Shown here: in pieces, positions 53,433-64,000 of the stretch | Position numbering within the stretch: the first letter of the stretch is position 1 | Layout: every line of letters begins with the position of its first letter | NCBI RefSeq assembly: GCF_932526225.1 | Contig: NC_064048.1 | Span: 13,091,665 to 13,155,664 of the forward strand | Reading direction: 5' to 3' | From: Nematostella vectensis | Lineage: Eukaryota > Cnidaria > Anthozoa > Actiniaria > Edwardsiidae | DNA: 64,000 nucleotides | The notes under the pieces: model-generated | Told to the model about the DNA's origin: nothing | Database searches by the model: none | What the model saw: only the letters and a program-made list of their open reading frames with translations | Program-made: the position numbers and the translations under genes

Positions 53433-56163
53433 GGCTATCAGCGGGAATCGAACCCGGGTTGCTGCGTTAGTTGTCAAGTGCCCGCAACGAAAGACTAACG
53501 TGGCATTGCTGAAGGGAATTGTAATGAAAATTACTTTTAATACTATTGGTATCGTAAACTATCCCAAGCAAAGTCACCATCGGACTGGAGGTTACATTCG
53601 GGAAAAGGTTCAGGGTTACACTCAAGAATTTGTTTTACGAGTGTAACCTCCAAAAGGTTACAATCGATAATTTTTTTTCCGAATGTAAATTCCAAAAAGT
53701 AACATTAGGAAAAATAAAACAGTATACTCGGAAAAAAAGGTATATCAATCTATCGAGCGCTATGCTCTATGTTAGAATCTACTTAATCAAGTTATCCAAG
53801 GAATCTAGTTAGTCCTTGTGTGCATAAAATATGTACAGGATCCTGAACAAAGCATGAGCACATCAAAGATGCTGAGAGTACATAAAAATGTCCCTATACC
53901 TTCTTTTTATGTCATGACACACCAAGAACAGTATAATTAAGTATCGATATTTAAAAAAAATAAAGAAAAAAAAAATAGGCTATCAGCGGGAATCGAACCC
54001 GGGTCGCTGCGTTAGTAGTCAAGTGCCCGCAACGAAAGACTAACGTGGCATTGCTGAAGGGAATTGTAATGAAAATTACTTTTAATACTATTGGTATCGT
54101 AAACTATCCCAAGCAAAGTCACCATCGGACTAGAGGTTACATTCGGGAAAAGGTTCAGGGTTACATTCGGGAATTTGTTTTACGAGTGTAACCTCCAAAA
54201 GGTTACAATCGATAATTTGTATTCCGAATGTAAATTCCAAAAAGTAACATTAGGAAAAATAAAACAGTATACTCGGAAAAAAAGGTATATCAATCTATCG
54301 AGCGCTATGCTCTATGTTAGAATCTACTTAATCATGTTATCCAAGGAATCTAGTTAGTTCTTGTGTGCATAAAATATGTACAGGATCCTGAACAAAGCAT
54401 GAGCACATCAAAGATGCTGAGAGTACATAAAAATGTCCCTATACCTTCTTTTTATGTCATGACACACCAAGAACAGCATAATTAAGTATCGATATTTAAA
54501 AAAAAAAAAAAAAGAAAAAAAATAGGCTATCAGCGGGAATCGAACCCGGGTCGCTGCGTTAGTAGTCAAGTGCCCGCAACGAAAGACTAACGTGGCATTG
54601 CTGAAGGGAATTGTAATGAAAATTACTTTTAATACTATTGGTATCGTAAACTATCACAAGCAAAGTCACCATCGGACTGGAGGTTACATTCGGGAAAAGC
54701 TTCAGGGTTACATTCGGGAATTTGTTTTACGAGTGTAACCTCCAAAAGGTTACAATCGATACTTTTTTTTTCGAATGCAAATTCCAAAAAGTAACATTAG
54801 GAAAAATAAAACAGTATACTCGGAAAAAAAGGTATATCAATCTATCGAGCGCTATGCTCTATGTTAGAATCTACTTAATCAAGTTATCCAAGGAAGCTAG
54901 TTAGTTCTTGTGTGCATAAAATATGTACAGGATCCTGAACAAAGCATGAGCACATCAACTATGCTGAGAGTACATAAAAATGTCCCTATACCTTCTTTTT
55001 ATGTCATGACACACCAAGAACAGTATAATTAAGTATCGATATTTAAAAAAAAAATAAAGAAAAAAAAATAGATTATCAGCGGGAATCGAACCCGGGTCGC
55101 TGCGTTAGTAGTCAAGTGCCCGCAACGAAAGTCTAACGTGGCATTGCAGAAGGGAATTGTAATGAAAATTACTTTTAATACTATTGGTATCGTAAACTAT
55201 CCCAAGCAAAGTCAACATCGGACTGGAGGTTACATTCGGGAAAAGCTTCAGGGTTACATTCGGGAATTTGTTTTACGAGTGTAACCTCCAAAAGGTTACA
55301 ATCGATAATTTTTTTTTCGAATGTAAATTCCAAAAAGTAACATTAGGAAAAAAAAAACAGTATACTCGGAAAAAAAGGTATATCAATCTATCGAGCGCTA
55401 TGCTCTATGTTAGAATCTACTTAATCAAGTTATCCAAGGAATCTAGTTAGTCCTTGTGTGCATAAAATATGTACAGGATCCTGAACAAAGCATGAGCACA
55501 TCAAAGATGCTGAGAGTACATAAAAATGTCCCTATACCTTCTTTTTATGTCATGACACACCAAGAACAGTATAATTAAGTATCGATATTTAAAAAAAAAT
55601 AAAGAAAAAAAAATAGGCTATCAGCGGGAATCGAACCCGAGTCGCTGCGTTAGTAGTCAAGTGCCCGCAACGAAAGACTAACGTGGCATTGCTGAAGGGA
55701 ATTGTAATGAAAATTACTTTTAATACTATTGGTATCGTAAACTATCCCAAGCAAAGTCACCATCGGACTGGAGGTTACATTCGGGAAAAGCTTCAGGGTT
55801 ACATTCGGGAATTTGTTTTACGAGTGTAACCTCCAAAAGGTTACAATCGATACTTTTTTTTCCGAATGCAAATTCCAAGAAGTAACATTAGGAAAAATAA
55901 AACAGTATACTCGGAAAAAAAGGTATATCAATCTATCGAGCGCTATGCTCTATGTTAGAATCTACTTAATCATGTTATCCAAGGAATCTAGTTAGTTCTT
56001 GTGTGCATAAAATATGTACAGGATCCTGAACAAAGCATGAGCACATCAAAGATGCTGAGAGTACATAAAAATGTCCCTATACCTTCTTTTTATGTCATGA
56101 CACACCAAGAACAGTATAATTAAGTATCGATATTTAAAAAAAAAAAAAAAAAAAAAAAAAATA
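53433..56163. repeat. 5-monomer higher-order block, copy 1
   Basis: Unit starts: 53433 a, 53978 b, 54525 d, 55071 h, 55616 c. The last four match 56714, 57259, 57805 and 58351 at an offset of about 2,735 bp. Two changes that I see nowhere else in the window, aaagtctaacg in the h unit and acccgagtcgctg in the c unit, occur in both copies, so the duplication is recent relative to the rest of the array. Confidence 0.9.
56136..56161. repeat. 26-bp pure A-run, longest in the window
   Basis: The usual taaag interruption is gone, leaving 26 consecutive A before taggctatc. It lies exactly at the junction of the two 5-monomer blocks (56163/56164). It could be slippage, or a sequencing homopolymer artefact. 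Confidence 0.75.
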
Positions 56164-58895
56164 GGCTATCAGCGGGAATCGAACCCGGGTCGCTGCGTTA
56201 GTAGTCAAGTGCCCGCAACGAAAGACTAACGTGGCATTGCTGAAGGGAATTGTAATGAAAATTACTTTTAATACTATTGGTATCGTAAACTATCCCAAGC
56301 AAAGTCACCATCGGACTGGAGGTTACATTCGGGAAAAGCTGCAGGGTTACATTCGGGAATTTGTTTTACGAGTGTAACCTCAAAAAGGTTACAATCGATA
56401 ATTTTTTTTCCGAATGTAAATTCAAAAAAGTAACATTAGGAAAAATAAAACAGTATACTCGGAAAAAAAGGTATATCAATCTATCGAGCGCTATGCTCTA
56501 TGTTAGAATCTACTTAATCATGTTATCCAAGGAATCTAGTTAGTTCTTGTGTGCATAAAATATGTACAGGATCCTGAACAAAGCATGAGCACATCAAAGA
56601 TGCTGAGAGTACATAAAAATGTCCCTATACCTTCTTTTTATGTCATGACACACCAAGAACAGTATTATTAAGTATCGATATTTAAAAAAAAAAAAAATAA
56701 AGAAAAAAAAATAGGCTATCAGCGGGAATCGAACCCGGGTCGCTGCGTTAGTAGTCAAGTGCCCGCAACGAAAGACTAACGTGGCATTGCTTAAGGGAAT
56801 TGTAATGAAAATTACTTTTAATACTATTGGTATCGTAAACTATCCCAAGCAAAGTCACCATCGGACTGGAGGTTACATTCGGGAAAAAATTTAGGGTTAC
56901 ATTCGGGAATTTGTTTTACGAGTGTAACCTCCAAAAGGTTACAATCGATAATTTGTATTCCGAATGTAAATTCCAAAAAGTAACATTAGGAAAAATAAAA
57001 CAGTATACTCGGAAAAAAAGGTATATCAATCTATCGAGCGCTATGCTCTATGTTAGAATCTACTTAATCATGTTATCCAAGGAATCTAGTTAGTTCTTGT
57101 GTGCATAAAATATGTACAGGATCCTGAACAAAGCATGAGCACATCAAAGATGCTGAGAGTACATAAAAATGTCCCTATACCTTCTTTTTATGTCATGACA
57201 CACCAAGAACAGCATAATTAAGTATCGATATTTAAAAAAAAAAAAAAGAAAAAAAATAGGCTATCAGCGGGAATCGAACCCGGGTCGCTGCGTTAGTAGT
57301 CAAGTGCCCGCAACGAAAGACTAACGTGGCATTGCTGAAGGGAATTGTAATGAAAATTACTTTTAATACTATTGGTATCGTAAACTATCACAAGCAAAGT
57401 CACCATCGGACTGGAGGTTACATTCGGGAAAAGCTTCAGGGTTACATTCGGGAATTTGTTTTACGAGTGTAACCTCCAAAAGGTTACAATCGATACTTTT
57501 TTTTTCGAATGCAAATTCCAAAAAGTAACATTAGGAAAAATAAAACAGTATACTCGGAAAAAAAGGTATATCAATCTATCGAGCGCTATGCTCTATGTTA
57601 GAATCTACTTAATCAAGTTATCCAAGGAAGCTAGTTAGTTCTTGTGTGCATAAAATATGTACAGGATCCTGAACAAAGCATGAGCACATCAACTATGCTG
57701 AGAGTACATAAAAATGTCCCTATACCTTCTTTTTATGTCATGACACACCAAGAACAGTATAATTAAGTATCGATATTTAAAAAAAAAATAAAGAAAAAAA
57801 AATAGATTATCAGCGGGAATCGAACCCGGGTCGCTGCGTTAGTAGTCAAGTGCCCGCAACGAAAGTCTAACGTGGCATTGCAGAAGGGAATTGTAATGAA
57901 AATTACTTTTAATACTATTGGTATCGTAAACTATCCCAAGCAAAGTCAACATCGGACTGGAGGTTACATTCGGGAAAAGCTTCAGGGTTACATTCGGGAA
58001 TTTGTTTTACGAGTGTAACCTCCAAAAGGTTACAATCGATAATTTTTTTTTCGAATGTAAATTCCAAAAAATAACATTAGGAAAAAAAAAACAGTATACT
58101 CGGAAAAAAAGGTATATCAATCTATCGAGCGCTATGCTCTATGTAAGAATCTACTTAATCAAGTTATCCAAGGAATCTAGTTAGTCCTTGTGTGCATAAA
58201 ATATGTACAGGATCCTGAACAAAGCATGAGCACATCAAAGATGCTGAGAGTACATAAAAATGTCCCTATACCTTCTTTTTATGTCATGACACACCAAGAA
58301 CAGTATAATTAAGTATCGATATTTAAAAAAAAAATAAAAAAAAAAAAATAGGCTATCAGCGGGAATCGAACCCGAGTCGCTGCGTTAGTAGTCAAGTGCC
58401 CGCAACGAAAGACTAACGTGGCATTGCTGAAGGGAATTGTAATGAAAATTACTTTTAATACTATTGGTATCGTAAACTATCCCAAGCAAAGTCACCATCG
58501 GACTGGAGGTTACATTCGGGAAAAGGTTCAGGGTTACATTCGGGAATTTGTTTTACGAGTGTAACCTCCAAAAGGTTACAATCGATACTTTTTTTTCCGA
58601 ATGCAAATTCCAAGAAGTAACATTAGGAAAAATAAAACAGTATACTCGGAAAAAAAGGTATATCAATCTATCGAGCGCTATGCTCTATGTTAGAATCTAC
58701 TTAATCATGTTATCCAAGGAATCTAGTTAGTTCTTGTGTGCATAAAATATGTACAGGATCCTGAACAAAGCATGAGCACATCAAAGATGCTGAGAGTACA
58801 TAAAAATGTCCCTATACCTTCTTTTTATGTCATGACACACCAAGAACAGTATAATTAAGTATCGATATTTAAAAAAAAATAAAAAAAAAAAAATA
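56164..58895. repeat. 5-monomer higher-order block, copy 2
   Basis: Unit starts: 56164 f-like (ctgcagg and ctcaaaaagg but ctggagg), 56714 b, 57259 d, 57805 h, 58351 c. The first position holds an f-like unit instead of class a, so either the block boundary lies inside it or it was replaced by exchange. A close relative of 56164 lies at 59442. Confidence 0.85.
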
Positions 58896-61800
58896 GGCTA
58901 TCAGCGGGAATCGAACCCGGGTCGCTGCGTTAGTAGTCAAGTGCCCGCAACGAAAGACTAACGTGGCATTGCTGAAGGGAATTGTAATGAAAATTACTTT
59001 TAATACTATTGGTATCGTAAACTATCCCAAGCAAAGTCACCATCGGACTGGAGGTTACATTCGGGAAAAGGTTCAGGGTTACATTCGGGAATTTGTTTTA
59101 CGAGTGTAACCTCCAAAAGGTTACAATCGATAATTTTTTTTCCGAATGTAAATTCCAAAAAGTAACATTAGGAAAAATAAAACAGTATACTCGGAAAAAA
59201 AGGTATATCAATCTATCGAGCGCTATGCTCTATGTTAGAATCTACTTAATCAAGTTATCCAAGGAATCTAGTTAGTCCTTGTGTGCATAAAATATGTACA
59301 GGATCCTGAACAAAGCATGAGCACATCAAAGATGCTGAGAGTACATAAAAATGTCCCTATACCTTCTTTTTATGTCATGACACACCAAGAACAGTATAAT
59401 TAAGTATCGATATTTAAAAAAAAAAAAAGAAAAAAAAAATAGGCTATCAGCGGGAATCGAACCCGGGTCGCTGCGTTAGTAGTCAAGTGCCCGCAACGAA
59501 AGACTAACGTGGCATTGCTGAAGGGAATTGTAATGAAAATTACTTTTAATACTATTGGTATCGTAAACTATCCCAAGCAAAGTCACCATCGGACTGGAGG
59601 TTACATTCGGGAAAAGCTGCAGGGTTACATTCGGGAATTTGTTTTACGAGTGTAACCTCAAAAAGGTTACAATCGATAATTTTTTTTTCCGAATGTAAAT
59701 TCAAAAAAGTAACATTAGGAAAAATAAAACAGTATACTCGAAAAAAAAGGTATATCAATCTATCGAGCGCTATGCTCTATGTTAGAATCTACTTAATCAT
59801 GTTATCCAAGGAATCTAGTTAGTTCTTGTGTGCATAAAATATGTACAGGATCCTGAACAAAGCATGAGCACATCAAAGATGCTGAGAGTACATAAAAATG
59901 TCCCTATACCTTCTTTTTATGTCATGACACACCAAGAACAGTATTATTAAGTATCGATATTTAAAAAAAAAAAAAATAAAGAAAAAAAAATAGGCTATCA
60001 GCGGGAATCGAACCCGGGTCGCTGCGTTAGTAGTCAAGTGCCCGCAACGAAAGACTAACGTGGCATTGCTGAAGGGAATTGTAATGAAAATTACTTTTAA
60101 TACTATTGGTATCGTAAACTATCCCAAGCAAAGTCACCATCGAACTGGAGGTTACATTCAGGAAAAGCTTCAGGGTTACATTCGGGAATTTGTTTTACGA
60201 GTGTAACCTCCAAAAAGTTACAATCGATAATTTTTTTTGTAAATTCCAAAAAGTAACATTAGGAAAAATAAAACAGTATACTCGGAAAAAAAGGTATATC
60301 AATCTATCGAGCGCTATGCTCTATGTTAGAATATACTTAATCAAGTTATCCAAGGAATCTAGTTAGTTCTTGTGTGCATAAAATATGTACAGGATCCTGA
60401 ACAAAGCATGAGCACATCAAAGATGCTGAGAGTACATAAAAATGTCCCTATAAATTCTTTTTATGTCATGACACACCAAGAACAGTATAATTTAGTATCG
60501 ATATTTAAAAAAAAAATAAAGAAAAAAAAATAGGCTGTCAGCGGGAATCGAACAAGGGTCGCTGTGTTAGTAGTCAAGTGCCCGCAACGAAAGACTAACG
60601 TGGCATTGCTGAAGGAAATTGTAATGAAAATTAGTTTTAATACTATTGGTATCGTAAACTATCCCAAGCAAAGTCACCATCGGACTGGAGGTTACATTCG
60701 GGAAAAGCTTCAGGGTTACATTCGGGAATTTGTTTTACGAGTGTAACCTCAAAAAGGTTACAATCGATAATTTTCTTTCCGAATGTAAGTTCCAAAAAGT
60801 AACATTAGGAAAATTAAAACAGTATACTCGGAAAAAAAGGTATATCAATCTATCGAGCGCTATGCTCTATGTTAGAATCTACTTAATCAAGTTATACAAG
60901 GAATCTAGTTAGTCCTTGTGTGCATAAAATATGTACAGGATCCTGAACAAAGCATGAGCACATCAAAGATGCTGAGAGTACATAAAAATGTCCCTATACC
61001 TTCTTTTTATGTAATGACACACCAAGAACAGCATAATTAAGTATCGATATTTTTTAAAAAAAAAAAAGAAAAAAAATAGGCTATCAGCGGGAATCGAACC
61101 CGGGTCGCTGCGTTAGTAGTCAAGTGCCAGCAACGAAAGACTAACGTGGCATTGCTGAAGGGAATTGTAATGAAAATTACTTTTAATACTATTGGTATTG
61201 TAAACTATCCTAAGCAAAGTCACCATCGGACTGGAGGTTACATTCGGGAAAAGCTTCAGGGTTACATTCGGGAATTTGTTTTACGAGTGTAACCTCCAAA
61301 AGGTTACAATCGATACTTTTTTTTCCGATTGCAAATTCCAAAAAGTAACATTAGAAAAAATAAAACAGTATACTCGGAAAAAAAGGTATATCAATCTATC
61401 GAGCGCTATGCTCTATGTTAGAATCTACTTAATCAAGTTATCCAAGGAATCTAGTTAGTTCTTGTGTGCATAAAATATGTACAGGATCCTGAACAAAGCA
61501 TGAGCACATCAAAGATGCTGAGAGTACATAAAAATGTCCCTATACCTTCTTTTTATGTCATGACACACCAAGAACAGTATAATTAAGTATCGATATTTAA
61601 AAAAAAAATAAAGAAAAAAAAATAGATTATCAGCGGGAATCGAACCCGGGTCGCTGCGTTAGTAGTCAAGTGCCCGCAACGAAAGACTAACGTGGCATTG
61701 CTGAAGGGAATTGTAATGAAAATTACTTTTAATACTATTGGTATCGTAAACTATCCCAAGCAAAGTCAACATCGGACTGGAGGTTACATTCGGGAAAAGC

Positions 61801-64000
61801 TTCAGGGTTACATTCGGGAATTTGTTTTACGAGTGTAACCTCCAAAAGGTTACAATCGATAATTTTTTTTCCGAATGTAAATTCCAAAAAGTAACATTAG
61901 GAAAAATAAAACAGTATACTCGGAAAAAAAGGTATATCAATCTATCGAGCGCTATGCTCTATGTTAGAATCTACTTAATCAAGTTATCCAAGGAATCTAG
62001 TTAGTCCTTGTGTGCATAAAATAGGTACAGGATCCTGAACAAAGCATGAGCACATCAAAGATGCTGAGAGTACATAAAAATGTCCCTATACCTTCTTTTT
62101 ATGTCATGACACACCAAGAACAGTATAATTAAGTATCGATATTTGAAAAAAATAAAGAAAAAAAAATAGGCTATCAGCGGGAATCGAACCCGGGTCGCTG
62201 CGTTAGTAGTCAAGTGCCCGCAACGAAAGACTAACGTGGCATTGCTGAAGGGAATTGTAATGAAAATTACTTTTAATACTATTGGTATCGTAAACTATCC
62301 CAAGCAAAGTCACCATCGAACTGGAGGTTACATTCGGGAAAAGCTTCAGGGTTACATTCGGGAATTTGTTTTACGAGTGTAACCTCCAAAAGGTTACAAT
62401 CGATAATTTTTTTTGTAAATTCCAAAAAGTAACATTAGGAAAAATAAAACAGTATACTCGGAAAAAAAGGTATATCAATCTATCGAGCGCTATGCTTTAT
62501 GTTAGAATATACTTAATCAAGTTATCCAAGGAATCTAGTTAGTTCTTGTGTGCATAAAATATGTACAGGATCCTGAACAAAGCATGAGCACATCAAAGAT
62601 GCTGAGAGTACATAAAAATGTCCCTATAAATTCTTTTTATGTCATGACACACCAAGAACAGTATAATTTAGTATCGATATTTAAAAAAAAAATAAAGAAA
62701 AAAAAATAGGCTGTCAGCGGGAATCGAACAAGGGTCGCTGTGTTAGTAGTCAAGTGCCCGCAACGAAAGACTAACGTGGCATTGCTGAAGGAAATTGTAA
62801 TGAAAATTAGTTTTAATACTATTGGTATCGTAAACTATCCCAAGCAAAGTCACCATCGGACTGGAGGTTACATTCGGGAAAAGCTTCAGGGTTACATTCG
62901 GGAATTTGTTTTACGAGTGTAACCTCCAAAAGGTTACAATCGATAATTTTTTTTCCGAATGTAAATTCCAAAAAGTAACATTAGGAAAATTAAAACAGTA
63001 TACTCGGAAAAAAAGGTATATCAATCTATCGAGCGCTATGCTCTATGTTAGAATCTACTTAATCAAGTTATCCAAGGAATCTAGTTAGTCCTTGTGTGCA
63101 TAAAATATGTACAGGATCCTGAACAAAGCATGAGCACATCAAAGATGCTGAGAGTACATAAAAATGTCCCTATACCTTCTTTTTATGTCATGACACACCA
63201 AGAACAGCATAATTAAGTATCGATATTTTTAAAAAAAAAAAAAGAAAAAAAATAGGCTATCAGCGGGAATCGAACCCGGGTCGCTGCGTTAGTAGTCAAG
63301 TGCCCGCAACGAAAGACTAACGTGGCATTGCTGAAGGGAATTGTAATGAAAATTACTTTTAATACTATTGGTATCGTAAACTATCCTAAGCAAAGTCACC
63401 ATCGGACTGGAGGTTACATTCGGGAAAAGCTTCAGGGTTACATTCGGGAATTTGTTTTACGAGTGTAACCTCCAAAAGGTTACAATCGATACTTTTTTTT
63501 CCGAATGCAAATTCCAAAAAGTAACATTAGGAAAAATAAAACAGTATACTCGGAAAAAAAGGTATATCAATCTATCGAGCGCTATGCTCTATGTTAGAAT
63601 CTACTTAATCAAGTTATCCAAGGAATCTAGTTAGTTCTTGTGTGCATAAAATATGTACAGGATCCTGAACAAAGCATGAGCACATCAAAGATGCTGAGAG
63701 TACATAAAAATGTCCCTATACCTTCTTTTTATGTCATGACACACCAAGAACAGTATAATTAAGTATCGATATTTAAAAAAAAATAAAGAAAAAAAAATAG
63801 ATTATCAGCGGGAATCGAACCCGGGTCGCTACGTTAGTAGTCAAGTGCCCGCAACGAAAGACTAACGTGGCATTGCTGAAGGGAATTGTAATGAAAATTA
63901 CTTTTAATACTATTGGTATCGTAAACTATCCCAAGCAAAGTCAACATCGGACTGGAGGTTACATTCGGGAAAAGCTTCAGGGTTACATTCGGGAATTTGT
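58896..64000. repeat. Array segment 9, to the right edge
   Basis: Unit starts: 58896 a, 59442 f-like, 59993 e, 60533 a (acaagg), 61079 c', 61625 a, 62169 e, 62709 a (acaagg), 63255 c', and a partial unit from 63800 (gattatcag type). The array is cut by the window, so it continues beyond both edges. Confidence 0.85.
60533..62708. repeat. 4-monomer block a-c'-a-e, right copy
   Basis: Counterpart of 42621-44795. The correspondence runs on to the end of the window. Private changes in this copy include ccgattgcaa and agaaaaaataaaac in the unit at 61079, and ctttccgaatgtaagt and gttatacaagg in the unit at 60533. Confidence 0.85.

Larger units (their letters stand above)
1..64000. repeat. Satellite DNA array, ~546 bp monomer, head-to-tail
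   Basis: The same unit recurs in one orientation over the whole window. I placed unit starts at the conserved ggctatcag/ggctgtcag/gattatcag word after the A-rich tract and found 117 complete units plus two partial ones. Most units are 545-550 bp, those lacking ccgaatg are about 538-541 bp, and five are 441-442 bp. Mean spacing from 460 to 63800 is 541 bp. Units differ by a few substitutions, a 7-bp deletion and A-tract length. No foreign sequence interrupts the array. I do not recognise the family. Such an array is expected in eukaryotic heterochromatin, but neither the species nor the chromosomal position can be read from it. Confidence 0.98.

Noticed and set aside
1-64000. CRISPR array
   Set aside because: Periodicity is about 546 bp and the intervals between repeated words are themselves repeated. 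There are no short direct repeats with unique spacers and no cas genes.
1-64000. rDNA intergenic spacer or 5S array
   Set aside because: No stretch resembling 5S, 5.8S, 18S or 28S rRNA is present in any unit; the only RNA-gene-like segment is the tRNA-like one.
1-64000. Prokaryotic or viral origin
   Set aside because: 64 kb without one plausible gene, and tandem satellite organisation, do not fit a bacterial, phage or viral genome.

Overview
The whole 64 kb window is one uninterrupted, head-to-tail satellite DNA array. A unit of about 546 bp repeats from the first base to the last: 117 complete monomers (starts 460 to 63255), plus a partial monomer at each edge (1-459 and 63800-64000). I see no unique sequence, intact gene, transposon insertion or rRNA. 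The many short reading frames of 60-75 codons are the same frame recurring in each monomer and are not supported as genes. The absence of genes, the tandem structure and a tRNA-type Pol III signature point to eukaryotic heterochromatin (centromeric, pericentromeric, subtelomeric or sex-chromosome). The species cannot be told from this sequence.

Each monomer, in my chosen phase, holds in order: (i) a 72-nt minus-strand tRNA-like relic with a perfect box B; (ii) a cluster of GTTACATTCG-type motifs in both orientations, including an 11-bp inverted repeat and a 42-bp internal duplication; (iii) a fairly constant AT-rich stretch with two perfect 10-bp palindromes, one containing a BamHI site; (iv) an A-rich tract of variable length. 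Read on the minus strand, the A-tract of one monomer is a T-run about 2 nt after the tRNA-like 3' end of the next, where a Pol III terminator would lie.

Monomers fall into classes by short diagnostic changes. Class a is the reference type. Class b has GTATT in the T-run. Class c has gatactt and ccaagaag; c' has gatactt and ccaaaaag. Class d has tcgaatgcaa plus aagctagttag. Class h has tcgaatgtaa. Class e lacks ccgaatg. Class f has ctcaaaaagg, usually with ctgcagg. Class g has cagataaaaagg. Class s is a 441-442 bp deletion form.

Layout: 1-14003 is a mixed array rich in g-f pairs. 14004-16185 begins an a-b-d-h-c order. 16186-22639 is a 12-monomer block ending in a short monomer. 22640-30729 is its directly adjacent 15-monomer copy. 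30730-45342 is mixed, with relatives of the left end and a 4-monomer block. 45343-51789 is a third, looser copy of the 12-monomer block, again ending in a short monomer. 53433-58895 is two tandem 5-monomer blocks. 60533-64000 repeats 42621-46089. The array has therefore grown by segmental duplication on several scales. The most interesting point is that every unit carries a tRNA-like, Pol III-like module.
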